Shown: in pieces, positions 34,689 to 43,884 of the stretch
Layout: every line of letters starts with the position of its first letter
Numbering within the stretch: position 1 is the stretch's first letter
Assembly (NCBI GenBank): GCA_910586475.1
Contig: CAJUHM010000002.1
Coordinates: 1-64,000 of the forward strand
Length of the DNA: 64,000 nt
Origin: an uncultured Muribaculaceae bacterium
GTDB lineage: Bacteria > Bacteroidota > Bacteroidia > Bacteroidales > Muribaculaceae
Direction of reading: 5' to 3'
Program-made: the position numbers and the translations under genes
The notes under the pieces: generated by a model
The model's input: the letters and a program-made list of their open reading frames with translations, nothing else
What the model was told of the DNA's origin: nothing
Databases searched by the model: none

Positions 34689-36905
34689 ATGTCAATCTTT
34701 CGAAATCTAATTTTTACTGCCGGCCTTGTCTCTGCGTTATCGGTGTCGGCTCAGTCAAAGATCAATCCCGCGGGCAATCTTATCATCAATGACTACAAGA
34801 CTCTGAAAGCGGAAAACCGCAGGCTGATGTCGGAGTCCGGTGATTCCAAGCCTTCGTATCCAGCTATCGTCATGTTCAATGATGCTGAGAAAGGGCGCAG
34901 GGCATTGCTTGAAAAAGGATTGGAGATAATCTCCGATATGGACGATATCGTAACCGTGGAACTCCCTGTTGAATTGGCGGAGGAAATTGCCGGAATGCCC
35001 GAAGTCAGATATGTCGATTTCGGCCAGAAGATCGAGGTCAGCATGGACTACGCGCGCCCCGCTTCGGGAGTGACGTTGGCACAGGAAGGTTTCAGCTATG
35101 ACGGACAGACACTCTCGTTCGACGGAACTGGCGTTGTTGCCGGAATGATGGATACCGGCCTGCAGGCAAGCCATGTTAATTTCAAAACGAACAACGGACA
35201 GGGCGATTGCCGCATCCAGAGACTTTTCTGGTTCAGAGGCAACGGCGGAACACCGACAACCTATACCCCGGCGAATATCGCAACGTTCTCGACAGATGAT
35301 CAAGGTCAGTCACATGCAACACACGTTGCCGGAATCATGGGCGGAAGCTACAACGGCAGCGGAACCTACGCTTCGGTGTCGTCTGCCAGCGGCGGCGGAG
35401 CAACCCGACTGACAGGAAACATCCCTTATTATGGAATCGCTGCAGGTGCGGATCTGGCGTTTGCTGTCGGTCAGCTATATACGGCCAATATCACGGGTGG
35501 GGTCGAGCGAATTGTGGCTTATGCAAAGGAAAGCGGTCAGCCATGTGTTGTCAATCTCTCGCTCGGAAGTACAAGCGGACCGCACGACGGCTCGGATGCA
35601 TACTCGCAGATCCTGTCGCGACTGGGTAAAGAGGCCATCATCTGCATGGCAGCCGGAAATGACGGCGATGTCAACATGTCGATAGTCAAATCCTTAACCG
35701 CATCAGATCCGCGCATCCAGACAATGATTGCCGGAAACAGCTGTGAAGGCGCAGTAGACATCTGGGGTCAGGATAATTCTGTCTTTTCAGTCCAATGGGC
35801 GATATACAATACCGCCACCCGCACATTCACTCCGCTTGTTTCCATAACCGGAGCAGGGCAGAGCCAGTCTGTAAGCTCTTCGAACAACGCGGCTTTCGGA
35901 GCCGGTTTCACCGGAACTATCCAGAGCAGCTCGTCGGTCAATCCTCTAAACAACCGCTATAATGTCTATAGTAACGTCAGTGTCTCCCCCCTTGCCACAA
36001 ACCGCACTTCCAGGCTTGCGCTGATCGTTGAGGGAACGGACGGCCAGAAAGTATGGGTCTATGGCAATTCTTCAACTTCATTCGAGTCGAATTCGCTTGT
36101 GGGCTGGACTGCCGGCACTTCTGACAATTCGATCAATGACGCGGCTTGTGCCGAGAATATAATATCTGTAGGTTCGTATACGACCCGCACCACGTGGGGC
36201 ATACTGCCGGCAACCGGAGTCACTGTCTATCAGTACACGGCTGCGGCCGGTTTCACCCTGAACGGAATATCGCCCTTCTCGAGCTACGGGGCCTCGTTTC
36301 AAGGTGTTCAGCTTCCCATGGTATGCGCTCCCGGAGCAAACATAGTTTCAAGCTATAACCGTTATTATGTAACTTCACAGAACCAGACTCTCGCAATGAG
36401 TGCAAACACCCGTTCGGGTATTGCCAACGACTATTGGGGACCTATGCAGGGAACGTCGATGGCTTGTCCGTATGTGAGCGGCGTTGTCGGCCTGTGGCTT
36501 CAGGCGTGTCCGACGCTTACGTATGAGGAGGTTGTCGATGTGTTGAAGAATTCGTCGACCTATTCGGCCATAAGCATGAAAGGTGGCCGGTGGGGCTACG
36601 GCAAGATTGATGCGGCAGCCGGTCTGAAATACATTCTTCAGAAGTATGCGTCGATCGGTCAGGTCTGGGCCGATGATTCTGAGCGTCTGATTGTCAGCCC
36701 GAACGGCAATGGATATGATGTGACTGTCGCAGGCGAGAAGTCGTTTGAGGTCGAGCTGATCGACCTTCAGGGACGCCGGATTGCCTCCGCTTCAGGAGCC
36801 GATGGAACCGCATCGGTTGCGACTGAAGGGCTTAATGCGGGCGTTTATGTGATTTCTGTGTCAGGACCGACCTACCGCGGGTCTGAAAAGATCATGGTGC
36901 GTTAA
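34689..36905 (+). CDS. secreted subtilisin-like serine protease (S8) with T9SS C-terminal domain, copy 3
   Basis: 738 residues. The signal peptide ends ALSVSAQ, followed by an inhibitor-I9-like propeptide (about 55-110). The S8 domain has Asp155 (MMDTGL), His212 (SHATHVAG), oxyanion Asn in AAGNDG, and Ser590 (GTSMACP), with a beta-rich insertion between the oxyanion Asn and the catalytic Ser. The C-terminal T9SS type A tail (LIDLQGRRIAS, LNAGVYVISV) ends KIMVR. It is the last gene of the right-hand locus and resembles copy 2 more than copy 1 by eye (shared NGTG/FDGTGVVAG and TPANI stretches). Likely a surface or secreted protease supplying peptides to the neighbouring SusCD. Confidence 0.9.
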   Translation: MSIFRNLIFTAGLVSALSVSAQSKINPAGNLIINDYKTLKAENRRLMSESGDSKPSYPAIVMFNDAEKGRRALLEKGLEIISDMDDIVTVELPVELAEEIAGMPEVRYVDFGQKIEVSMDYARPASGVTLAQEGFSYDGQTLSFDGTGVVAGMMDTGLQASHVNFKTNNGQGDCRIQRLFWFRGNGGTPTTYTPANIATFSTDDQGQSHATHVAGIMGGSYNGSGTYASVSSASGGGATRLTGNIPYYGIAAGADLAFAVGQLYTANITGGVERIVAYAKESGQPCVVNLSLGSTSGPHDGSDAYSQILSRLGKEAIICMAAGNDGDVNMSIVKSLTASDPRIQTMIAGNSCEGAVDIWGQDNSVFSVQWAIYNTATRTFTPLVSITGAGQSQSVSSSNNAAFGAGFTGTIQSSSSVNPLNNRYNVYSNVSVSPLATNRTSRLALIVEGTDGQKVWVYGNSSTSFESNSLVGWTAGTSDNSINDAACAENIISVGSYTTRTTWGILPATGVTVYQYTAAAGFTLNGISPFSSYGASFQGVQLPMVCAPGANIVSSYNRYYVTSQNQTLAMSANTRSGIANDYWGPMQGTSMACPYVSGVVGLWLQACPTLTYEEVVDVLKNSSTYSAISMKGGRWGYGKIDAAAGLKYILQKYASIGQVWADDSERLIVSPNGNGYDVTVAGEKSFEVELIDLQGRRIASASGADGTASVATEGLNAGVYVISVSGPTYRGSEKIMVR

Positions 36906-36930
36906 GCTTGATTCTGACTGATACTAAAAC

Positions 36931-36963
36931 TGCGCGTCTCTGTTAAAAAAGCGGGGACGCGCA
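36931..36963 (+). terminator. intrinsic terminator of protease copy 3
   Basis: 8-bp stem TGCGCGTC (36931-36938) / GACGCGCA (36956-36963), followed by TTTTATTT. It is 25 bp after the stop codon. Confidence 0.7.
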
Positions 36964-37004
36964 TTTTATTTCGCGGCGAGTAAGAAACTTTAAATAAAAA
37001 TAAG

Positions 37005-37012
37005 TAATTTTG
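37005..37012 (+). promoter_or_regulatory. -7 box of prs
   Basis: Exact TAATTTTG, 41 bp upstream of the prs ATG and downstream of the preceding terminator. No clear -33 TTTG at the usual distance. Confidence 0.55.
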
Positions 37013-37053
37013 CACCGTCAAAACCAACCAACAATCAACTTCCATTATTCACA

Positions 37054-37998
37054 ATGAAGTCATCAGTCCATCCAATCAAAATTTTCGCCGGCACGAAGTC
37101 GCGCTATATGGGCGAAGAAATCTGTAAAGATCTCGGAGTCGAACTCGGCGAAATGAACATCCAGCATTTTGCCGACGGCGAGTTTGAAGTTTCGTTTGAG
37201 GAGACCGTGCGCGGTTGCGAAGTCTATCTCGTCCAGTCAACATTTCCTTCCACAGACAATCTGATGGAGCTGCTCCTTATGATCGATGCCGCCAAGCGTG
37301 CTTCGGCTCATTCGGTTATCGCAGTTATTCCTTATTTCGGATGGGCCCGTCAGGACCGCAAGGACAAACCGCGTGTCTCAATCGCGGCCAAGCTTGTGGC
37401 CGACCTGCTGATGGCAGCCGGAGTCAACCGCGTGATCACTATGGATCTCCACGCCGATCAGATCCAGGGATTCTTCAACGTTCCTGTCGACCATCTCTAT
37501 GCGTCGACTGTCTTTATACCCTATATCAAGAGCCTCAATCTCGAGAATCTCGTGATTGCCACTCCTGATGTCGGCGGCGCGAAACGTGCGAATTCCTATG
37601 CAAAATATCTCGATGTACCTCTGGTGCTCTGCCACAAACAGCGTGCGAAAGCCAATGTTGTCGCATCGATGACTGTCATCGGCGATGTGAAGGACAAGAA
37701 TGTCATTCTGATCGACGATATGGTCGACACTGCCGGCACTATCACCAAGGCTGCGGACCTTATGATCGAGAATGGCGCAAAGTCGGTCCGCGCGATCGCT
37801 TCGCATGCTATCATGAGTGATCCGGCGTCGGAACGCGTGGATAATTCGGGAATGACCGAAATTGTCTTCACTAACTCGATTCCTCTGACGAAGGACTGCA
37901 AGAAGGCTCATGTGCTTTCTGTCGCCCACCTGATTGCCGACACTATCCGTCGGGTTCACAATAACGAATCGATTTCAACAGCCTACGTGTTCAAATAA
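37054..37998 (+). CDS. prs: ribose-phosphate pyrophosphokinase (PRPP synthetase)
   Basis: 314 residues of standard length. Features: IKIFAGTKSRYM at the N-terminus, FADGEFEV, YFGWARQDRKDKPR with ATP-binding residues, the metal/ribose-5-phosphate site MDLHADQIQGFF, and the PRPP loop LIDDMVDTAGT. It makes PRPP from ribose 5-phosphate and ATP for nucleotide, histidine, tryptophan and NAD synthesis. Monocistronic: own -7 box upstream and a hairpin shared with the convergent transporter operon downstream. Confidence 0.97.
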   Translation: MKSSVHPIKIFAGTKSRYMGEEICKDLGVELGEMNIQHFADGEFEVSFEETVRGCEVYLVQSTFPSTDNLMELLLMIDAAKRASAHSVIAVIPYFGWARQDRKDKPRVSIAAKLVADLLMAAGVNRVITMDLHADQIQGFFNVPVDHLYASTVFIPYIKSLNLENLVIATPDVGGAKRANSYAKYLDVPLVLCHKQRAKANVVASMTVIGDVKDKNVILIDDMVDTAGTITKAADLMIENGAKSVRAIASHAIMSDPASERVDNSGMTEIVFTNSIPLTKDCKKAHVLSVAHLIADTIRRVHNNESISTAYVFK

Positions 37999-38031
37999 TC
38001 CCCGGAGGCTGCACTGATATAACTCTATGCC

Positions 38032-38074
38032 AAACAGCGGCGCCACGTCCGATCCGGACATGGCGCCGCTGTTT
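38032..38074. terminator. bidirectional terminator between prs and the ABC permease gene
   Basis: 14-bp perfect stem AAACAGCGGCGCCA (38032-38045) / TGGCGCCGCTGTTT (38061-38074), with an inner GTCCG/CGGAC pair. A-rich on the left and T-rich on the right, it suits both convergent transcripts (prs ending 37998; permease ending 38097). Confidence 0.85.
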
Positions 38075-38096
38075 CGTTTATGTCTGCGCGTCCGGT

Positions 38097-39296
38097 CTAT
38101 GGACGTGGGAAGTTGCGTCGGACGTTGCGGGAGATCGCGACGATGTTGCCGGCTGTGATTGCAGCCATAATGACAACTGCGAGGGCGATGGCTACCCAGG
38201 GGCTGCCGGGCGTCACGCCGATGTTTTCAAGCGGTGAGCTCCAGAAGTGTTTGGCTGTGAGCATCAGAAGGATGTCGCCGACGAGCACTGCCGAGTTGAT
38301 CATGATGACGAGGCGGTAGTAGTAGTCTGCGACGGCTCGGGGAGAATAGCCGAGCATCATCAGCCGATGGAGTTTCTCCCGGTTTTTCTGCAGGAGCAGG
38401 TAGATGCTCAGCAGCAGGATGAAGAAGGCGAGAAGCGAGATTATGACGCCTACTGCGACGACCACGGCCGTTATTATAGCGAGGAAATAGGCTGCGCGCC
38501 CGTTGTCGACTTTGTCGCCGGCGATTTCGTAGCGGTGTTCGCGCATATATTGCCCGATGGCCGGGTCGCCCGGTGAGTTGGTCTCGACGATTATTCTCGA
38601 GGCTTCGGGCAGAGTGCGGTCGGCGAAGTTTGAGTTGGCCCATCGCATGAATTCGTCGGGCACTGCGATTGTGTTGAGTCGCGATGAGAAGCCGACGATT
38701 CTGGCCGGAAGCCAGATCTGACGTCCGTTGCCACTGACTGACAGTCGGAGGGGAACCATCCCGATCATCGATTCGGAGATCTGCGGGAGACCTCGCGAGG
38801 CGGCGAATCCGAAGTTGTAGAGCGAGAGATATTCTTTGCTGATAATGACAGGCACGGTTGAATTCTCACCAGGCGTAAACGACCATTCTTTCGGGGTGAC
38901 GTCGAAGAATTCGTCGGGAATCGATTCGAGGAATAGTGCGGTGTTGACGCCGCGCCCGCCAAGTTCGACCGAGGCTGCGACGCCGAAGCTGGATGCTGTG
39001 AACTTGCCGACGCGGCGCACCCACGGCTGCGATTCCAGCTCGCTGATCTCTTCTTTGGAAAATGAGGCCTGGCGTCCTGTCAGAACAGATCCCAGACCGC
39101 TGACCTCTTTCGATAGGATCAGATAGTCGCGGGAGATGAACGAATCTTCCGAATCCCACACCGAGGAGATGTCGCGGTAGAGCTGGACGGCAGAGATGAC
39201 GATGCAGAGCCCGATTAGATTCGCAAGCGCATAGCCGGCAAGCTGTCCGCGCGAGATGTTGTGGCGCAGCAGCCGGCTGACAACGGAGTGTTTCAT
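38097..39296 (-). CDS. ABC transporter permease, FtsX/MacB-like
   Basis: 399 residues. One N-terminal membrane segment (about 20-40) precedes a large extracytoplasmic domain (about 45-265), followed by three membrane segments near 268-300, 325-350 and 365-388, with the NREKLHRLMMLGYSPRAV cytoplasmic loop typical of FtsX-like permeases. Such systems act as mechanotransmitters or export lipoproteins or small molecules. It overlaps the ATPase gene by 4 bp, so they form one transporter. Last gene of a minus-strand series starting at 45081. Substrate not identifiable. Confidence 0.82.
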   Translation of the reverse strand: MKHSVVSRLLRHNISRGQLAGYALANLIGLCIVISAVQLYRDISSVWDSEDSFISRDYLILSKEVSGLGSVLTGRQASFSKEEISELESQPWVRRVGKFTASSFGVAASVELGGRGVNTALFLESIPDEFFDVTPKEWSFTPGENSTVPVIISKEYLSLYNFGFAASRGLPQISESMIGMVPLRLSVSGNGRQIWLPARIVGFSSRLNTIAVPDEFMRWANSNFADRTLPEASRIIVETNSPGDPAIGQYMREHRYEIAGDKVDNGRAAYFLAIITAVVVAVGVIISLLAFFILLLSIYLLLQKNREKLHRLMMLGYSPRAVADYYYRLVIMINSAVLVGDILLMLTAKHFWSSPLENIGVTPGSPWVAIALAVVIMAAITAGNIVAISRNVRRNFPRP

Positions 39297-39952
39297 AGAA
39301 GGAGGGTTGTTTCGATTGGAAGATTGATTTTGTTGCCTACGGAGGTTGCCAGAACGCCGGCGCTGTTGGCCCGCGCCTCTTCTTCGATCAGTGAGGCCAC
39401 GATCGAGTTGTTGCGCGCGTCGAGATGGCTTACGGGTTCGTCGATAAGAATGAAGTCAAACGGCTGGCAGAGGGCGCGTATGATCGCCACACGCTGTTGC
39501 TGTCCGACCGACAGAAGTCCGGCGGGCGAGTTGATTTTTTCGGGGATCTCGAGGCGTTCGAGCGCCTGACGGATCCATTGTCCGCTGCGGCAGTCGGTCA
39601 GCCGGTTTTTTATCAGAATGTTCTCTTCGACTGTCAGTTCGGGAAAGAGGTGCATTTCCTGGGGGAGGTATGCGAGTGCGTGGGTTCGTATGCGGCACCA
39701 TTCGTCGATCGTCAGCGAGCGCACGTCGCGCCCGTCGAATGCAATTTTGCCGTGGTAGTCGCCGCGGCTTCCGTAGATGAAGCTGCAGAGCGAGGATTTG
39801 CCGGTGCCAGATTCGGCTTCGATCATGTAGAATGCAGGCCGGGTGAATCTGACGTCGGCCAGCCATATCTGAGAGTTGCAGACCGGTGCCTGCTTTTCCA
39901 TGCCTGAGAAGACATGCGGCAGTGTGGCCGACAGGCTTATTTCGTTGATCAT
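39293..39952 (-). CDS. ABC transporter ATP-binding protein
   Basis: 219 residues. Walker A is ESGTGKSS (about residue 48), the Q-loop is YLPQE, the signature motif is SVGQQQR in place of the usual LSGGQ, Walker B is FILIDEP, and the D-loop is SHLDAR. The two glycines of LSGGQ are reduced to VG, an atypical signature. Partner of the FtsX-like permease, overlapping it by 4 bp. It lies 28 bp after the lipoprotein gene. Confidence 0.9.
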   Translation of the reverse strand: MINEISLSATLPHVFSGMEKQAPVCNSQIWLADVRFTRPAFYMIEAESGTGKSSLCSFIYGSRGDYHGKIAFDGRDVRSLTIDEWCRIRTHALAYLPQEMHLFPELTVEENILIKNRLTDCRSGQWIRQALERLEIPEKINSPAGLLSVGQQQRVAIIRALCQPFDFILIDEPVSHLDARNNSIVASLIEEEARANSAGVLATSVGNKINLPIETTLLL

Positions 39953-39979
39953 TTCAGAGGATGTGTTGTTGGGGAGGGT

Positions 39980-41374
39980 TTATCGGACCATCTCCTGGTA
40001 GCGTCTGACGAATGCCGGAACTGTCGCCACGAGGGTCGGGATGATCGGTTTTTCGGTACCTACGAGGTTGATCTGCATGCGTGCTGTCGGACCGTTAAGC
40101 TCGAGATAGGCCTTTATGCTGAATTCCATTGATTGATCGTCAACGATCGAGCTGAGAACGGGAGTCTGAAAGACGGTCGCGTATTTCTTTCCGTCGAAGT
40201 CGTTGATGAATGAGTTGGATTTGTCGGGAGCGACATCCATTCCGGCAGCGAAGGTTAGATAGCCGTCGACCGAACCGTAGACGAGGTTGAAGTCCCGGGA
40301 GTTGAAGCGGTAGAGGCCGTTGTCGGTTTTGCCGGCGTCGCCGAGCGAATTGTGGAGATCCTCGGTTATTTCATTGATTTTCGCCTGGGGCAAGTGGACC
40401 ATAAGTAGGGCCTGCCACTGGTCGGGGGAGAGGGGGTTGAGAAGGCTCTGTTTAGATTTCGGGCCGAATCCGAAGGCCACCGTGCCGTTGATCTGTTTGA
40501 GGCTGGCCAAGATGTCGCCGGGGATTTCTTTCAGGGCGTCGCTGCTGCCTGCCGCATCGGTAATTGCTGCGATCAGCTGGCTTCCCGATTTGATTCCGGC
40601 AGCTGAAGCAAAGATGAAGTTGGAGGGAACGTAGCGGAGGAAGTCGGTGCTTACGGGCTGGAGGAAGTCGTCGGGTTCAAGCGTAGTTCCGTCTGTTTTC
40701 ATCGAGGTGGAAGTCATTACGATGGCGTTGTTGTCGACGGAGAGGTGGCCGGTTGTCCAGTACTGATCGAAGCCTGATCCTAAAGCCGACTGGTCGATGA
40801 CGAAGCTGGCAATGTCGCCCGAAGTCAGGACATCGGCGAGCCCGGAGTAGCGCATGATGTTGTTTTTCTTCCTTGCAAGCTGGAAGTCTTCGATGCGATC
40901 AACCGGTTTTTTCGAGTCGCACAGCCATATCTGGTTGTCGTCGGGGCTGATTATGATGCGGTTGTCGTAGACTTCGTAGCCGTTGTCGGTGTCGCGTTCG
41001 AGTTCGAGCGAGCGCAGGAGTGAGTGCAGCGCGTCGATGTCGGTTATTGTCGCGGTGGCGAAAATTTCTCCGCGGTTGATATAGCCGAAGAAAACCACAT
41101 TTTCGAGGTTGACAGCTTCGGCGAGAAGTCCGGCGTTTTTCATGAAGTCGGCCGGAATTTCATCTTTGAAAGCGGCATATTCGGCCGGAAGCGTCAGTCG
41201 TCCCTGTTCGAGTGTGATTCCGGATTTTGCTGCAAGTTCGATGAAGTTGACGGTAGCGACGGCTTCGGCGTCGAACGGTACGGATTCGAGAAGAGAGTCT
41301 TTTGAAGAACACGAACTCAGCAACATTACAAGCGCGCAGAGGGTGCAGAGAAGGTTGATTCGGTAAGATTTCAT
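39980..41374 (-). CDS. DUF4836-like lipoprotein
   Basis: 464 residues. Lipoprotein signal with lipobox LSSC (Cys22), followed by SSKDS. The mature part starts SVPFDAEAVATVNF, a pattern I associate with Bacteroidetes DUF4836 lipoproteins (family assignment from memory). It is mixed alpha/beta with no catalytic motif. It is adjacent to another lipoprotein of similar size and layout (41422-42864); both have a V-P-x-x-A-x-x-V start and a G-x-x-A-x-G-x-GP segment mid-protein, suggesting distant paralogues. Located between the CDF gene and the ABC genes in a probable operon. Function unknown. Confidence 0.7.
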   Translation of the reverse strand: MKSYRINLLCTLCALVMLLSSCSSKDSLLESVPFDAEAVATVNFIELAAKSGITLEQGRLTLPAEYAAFKDEIPADFMKNAGLLAEAVNLENVVFFGYINRGEIFATATITDIDALHSLLRSLELERDTDNGYEVYDNRIIISPDDNQIWLCDSKKPVDRIEDFQLARKKNNIMRYSGLADVLTSGDIASFVIDQSALGSGFDQYWTTGHLSVDNNAIVMTSTSMKTDGTTLEPDDFLQPVSTDFLRYVPSNFIFASAAGIKSGSQLIAAITDAAGSSDALKEIPGDILASLKQINGTVAFGFGPKSKQSLLNPLSPDQWQALLMVHLPQAKINEITEDLHNSLGDAGKTDNGLYRFNSRDFNLVYGSVDGYLTFAAGMDVAPDKSNSFINDFDGKKYATVFQTPVLSSIVDDQSMEFSIKAYLELNGPTARMQINLVGTEKPIIPTLVATVPAFVRRYQEMVR

Positions 41375-41421
41375 AGTCTGTAAACGGTGAGGTGTTAAAT
41401 GGGAATTCGTAGTCGGTTAGG

Positions 41422-42864
41422 TCAATATGTGTCGAAGTAGTCTCCGTTGGATTGCTCGAGATTTCTCAAGGCAGCGGCGAGTGTGTCGAAATAGGTCGCA
41501 AAGGCTGTCAGCGGAGATCCGGAGGTGCAGGTTACTGTCATTTCGATTGCGGTTGCTGTCATTTTCAGTGTTGCCGAGATCGAATTGTCCGACGGAGCGT
41601 CGGGGACAATGTCGCGTAGTGGCGGAAGCATCAGACAGACCGCTCCGGTCATCTGCGGATCAATGTTCAATTCGGAGTTCCAGCTCTCTTCGATTTCGCG
41701 GTTCTGGGCGAATAGGAATTCGTTGCCGCGGACAGTGTAGCGATATTTCGTGCCGTTGAGGTTGAAGGCGTAGATTCCGTTTGCTCCGGGGCGAGGTGTG
41801 ATTCCCTTTTCGCGCAGGTTGCCGTTGATTTCCTCGACAATATCAAGAGCTTTCCCGGGCTGAAAGGTGGCGGAGATGTAGATTGTCTGTGCTTCAAGTC
41901 TGTCGGCTGTCATGTTGGAGAATCCAAACGGTCCGAGTCCGATCGCAAGCGGTCCGTCGAGTTTAGACATGTAGGGGAGCAGCGATTGCAAGAGGCCCTG
42001 ACTCTGGGTGTCGAGCGATCCGGTTGCCAAGTCGGCGAGCGCGTTCCAGTTGATTCCGGCGGGGATTCCGAAGATTGCGCGCAGCGAGTAGCCTCCGGGC
42101 AGGTTAGACAGGCCGGGAATTGAATCGGATCCGAGAGGTTTCAGAAAAGACATTTCGACGGGTTCGCCTGATTTGTCACTGCCAGCTTCGGTTATGATTG
42201 CCCTGACGGTCGCTGAGTTGTTGGGGATGTCGCTTTTTGAGCGGACACACAGGAGTTCGTCGCTGTTGTCCGGAAGGAGACAGAAGAATGCGAGTTCGGA
42301 GTCTGTCGGCAGGAGCGGTTCGGGGATTTTTGACAGGAAGTCGGCGTTGTCGGCCGATTTGGTGCTTGCCTGTAGATTCCGGAGGTCGGAGCGTGTCGAA
42401 AGCAGAAAGATGTTGTTTCCGTCAATGAAGATGCAGGGCGAGAACTCTCTCGCTCCTTCGGGGACGTAGACGGTTTCATCGCTGACTCTGATCTTTTCCC
42501 AATTGTTGGTCTGCAGAGCCGCGACAAATGCTGACTGGTCCGATGCGGCGGCAACCGCAATGGGACCCCGCGTCTCGGCCGGTTTGAAAATGATCATCTG
42601 CTTTTTGTCGACAAATGGCGTCAGGGTCAGGAAGATATGGCTGAATTCTTCGGGCACGAGGGCCGTGAGGATCGAGGTCGAGTTGCCGGTTCCGCTCGAA
42701 TCGGAGTTCTGTTCGATCAGCTGCAGGTCAATGACGACGGCCCATTCGGCTGTTGCCGGGACCAGTTTCAGCGACGGGCCTTCGCTCTGGCCGCAACCTG
42801 TGAGTGAGGCCGAGGCGAGCACGATGGTCAGTGCGGCTATAAGTCTGAAAATAACGGAGCGCAT
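41422..42864 (-). CDS. lipoprotein of unknown function, DUF4836-like
   Basis: 480 residues. Lipobox LTGC (Cys24) followed by GQSEG. The mature part begins LKLVPATAEWAVVIDL and has DGPLAIGLGP near residue 310, echoing the neighbouring lipoprotein. No enzyme motif or repeat seen. It lies 47 bp upstream of the DUF4836-like gene and 34 bp downstream of the CDF transporter gene. The absence of acidic residues right after the cysteine suggests periplasmic rather than surface location; this is inference. Confidence 0.65.
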   Translation of the reverse strand: MRSVIFRLIAALTIVLASASLTGCGQSEGPSLKLVPATAEWAVVIDLQLIEQNSDSSGTGNSTSILTALVPEEFSHIFLTLTPFVDKKQMIIFKPAETRGPIAVAAASDQSAFVAALQTNNWEKIRVSDETVYVPEGAREFSPCIFIDGNNIFLLSTRSDLRNLQASTKSADNADFLSKIPEPLLPTDSELAFFCLLPDNSDELLCVRSKSDIPNNSATVRAIITEAGSDKSGEPVEMSFLKPLGSDSIPGLSNLPGGYSLRAIFGIPAGINWNALADLATGSLDTQSQGLLQSLLPYMSKLDGPLAIGLGPFGFSNMTADRLEAQTIYISATFQPGKALDIVEEINGNLREKGITPRPGANGIYAFNLNGTKYRYTVRGNEFLFAQNREIEESWNSELNIDPQMTGAVCLMLPPLRDIVPDAPSDNSISATLKMTATAIEMTVTCTSGSPLTAFATYFDTLAAALRNLEQSNGDYFDTY

Positions 42865-42898
42865 AGAGATTGTTGTTCAGGATTGATTGGGTCGTCGT

Positions 42899-43852
42899 TC
42901 AGTCCGCACATGACCCGTCGTCGAAAATCGGCTGGTTGCGGTAGGGTTCGACATGTATGTTGGTGATCATGTAGTGACCGAATCCGTTTTTGAGCTGACG
43001 TTCGACTTCGGATGCAATTGCGTGTCCCTCGCTGACCGATATGTCGGGATTGACTTTGATGTGGACGTCGATGATCAGCCTCGGGCCGTTGCGCCGTGAG
43101 CGGAAATGGTGGTATGTTACAACTCCAGGGGTGTTAATGATTGCCCGGTGAAGCGGTTCTGTTACATCCGGCGGGAGCGCGACCTCAAGAAGCTCGCGGA
43201 CAGCCGGACGGGCGATGTCAACCGACGAGACGGCAATGAATATGCTGACAAGCATAGCCGCGACCGGATCAAGGATTCTCCAGTCGGGTCCGAAAAAGAT
43301 CGCGCCTCCGACGCCGACAAGAGTCGCGACAGAAGAGATGGCGTCGCTGCGGTGGTGCCATGCGTTGGCTATCACGGCAGTCGAACCGATGCGCTGTCCC
43401 CAGCGGCGAGTGTAGCGGAATAGCCATTCCTTTGAAGCGATTGAGATTATCGCCATCCAGAGGGCTATCATGCGAGGCTGTGGGGGGGCGTTGCCTTTAA
43501 GGGCATCCAGGACGGTCTTAAGGCCGTCCCAGAAGAGGGCAATGGCAACAAAACCCAATGCCACTCCTATTAAAAGAGTGGCAAAGGTTTCATATTTTCC
43601 ATAACCGTACTGATAGACTTTGTTGGCCTTCCATCGCGACACACCTATCATCACAATGACAATCAGATCGGTGATGAAATCGGTTAGAGAGTGAATGCCG
43701 TCGGCAATCATCGCACTCGATCGTCCGACAATTCCGGCAATGATCTTCAGAGCTGCCAGAATGGCGTTGACTCCGAACCCGACCCAAGTCACGTGGCGGG
43801 CGATGCCCACCACCTGACTGTCGGTGTAGCGCGAGGTCATGTCTGAGGCCAT
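42899..43852 (-). CDS. cation diffusion facilitator (CDF) family transporter
   Basis: 317 residues with six predicted membrane segments. The TM2 metal site ADGIHSLTDFITD (HxxxD) and TM5 site HHRSDAISS (HxxxD) are both intact. The C-terminal cytoplasmic ferredoxin-like domain has IDVHIKVNPDISVSEGH. CDF proteins export Zn, Fe, Mn or Co in exchange for protons; the metal cannot be named from sequence. It lies 32 bp after the carboxynorspermidine dehydrogenase gene. Confidence 0.93.
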   Translation of the reverse strand: MASDMTSRYTDSQVVGIARHVTWVGFGVNAILAALKIIAGIVGRSSAMIADGIHSLTDFITDLIVIVMIGVSRWKANKVYQYGYGKYETFATLLIGVALGFVAIALFWDGLKTVLDALKGNAPPQPRMIALWMAIISIASKEWLFRYTRRWGQRIGSTAVIANAWHHRSDAISSVATLVGVGGAIFFGPDWRILDPVAAMLVSIFIAVSSVDIARPAVRELLEVALPPDVTEPLHRAIINTPGVVTYHHFRSRRNGPRLIIDVHIKVNPDISVSEGHAIASEVERQLKNGFGHYMITNIHVEPYRNQPIFDDGSCAD

Positions 43853-43884
43853 GAGGAGTTTAGTTAAAGGGGTGGCTGACCGAA

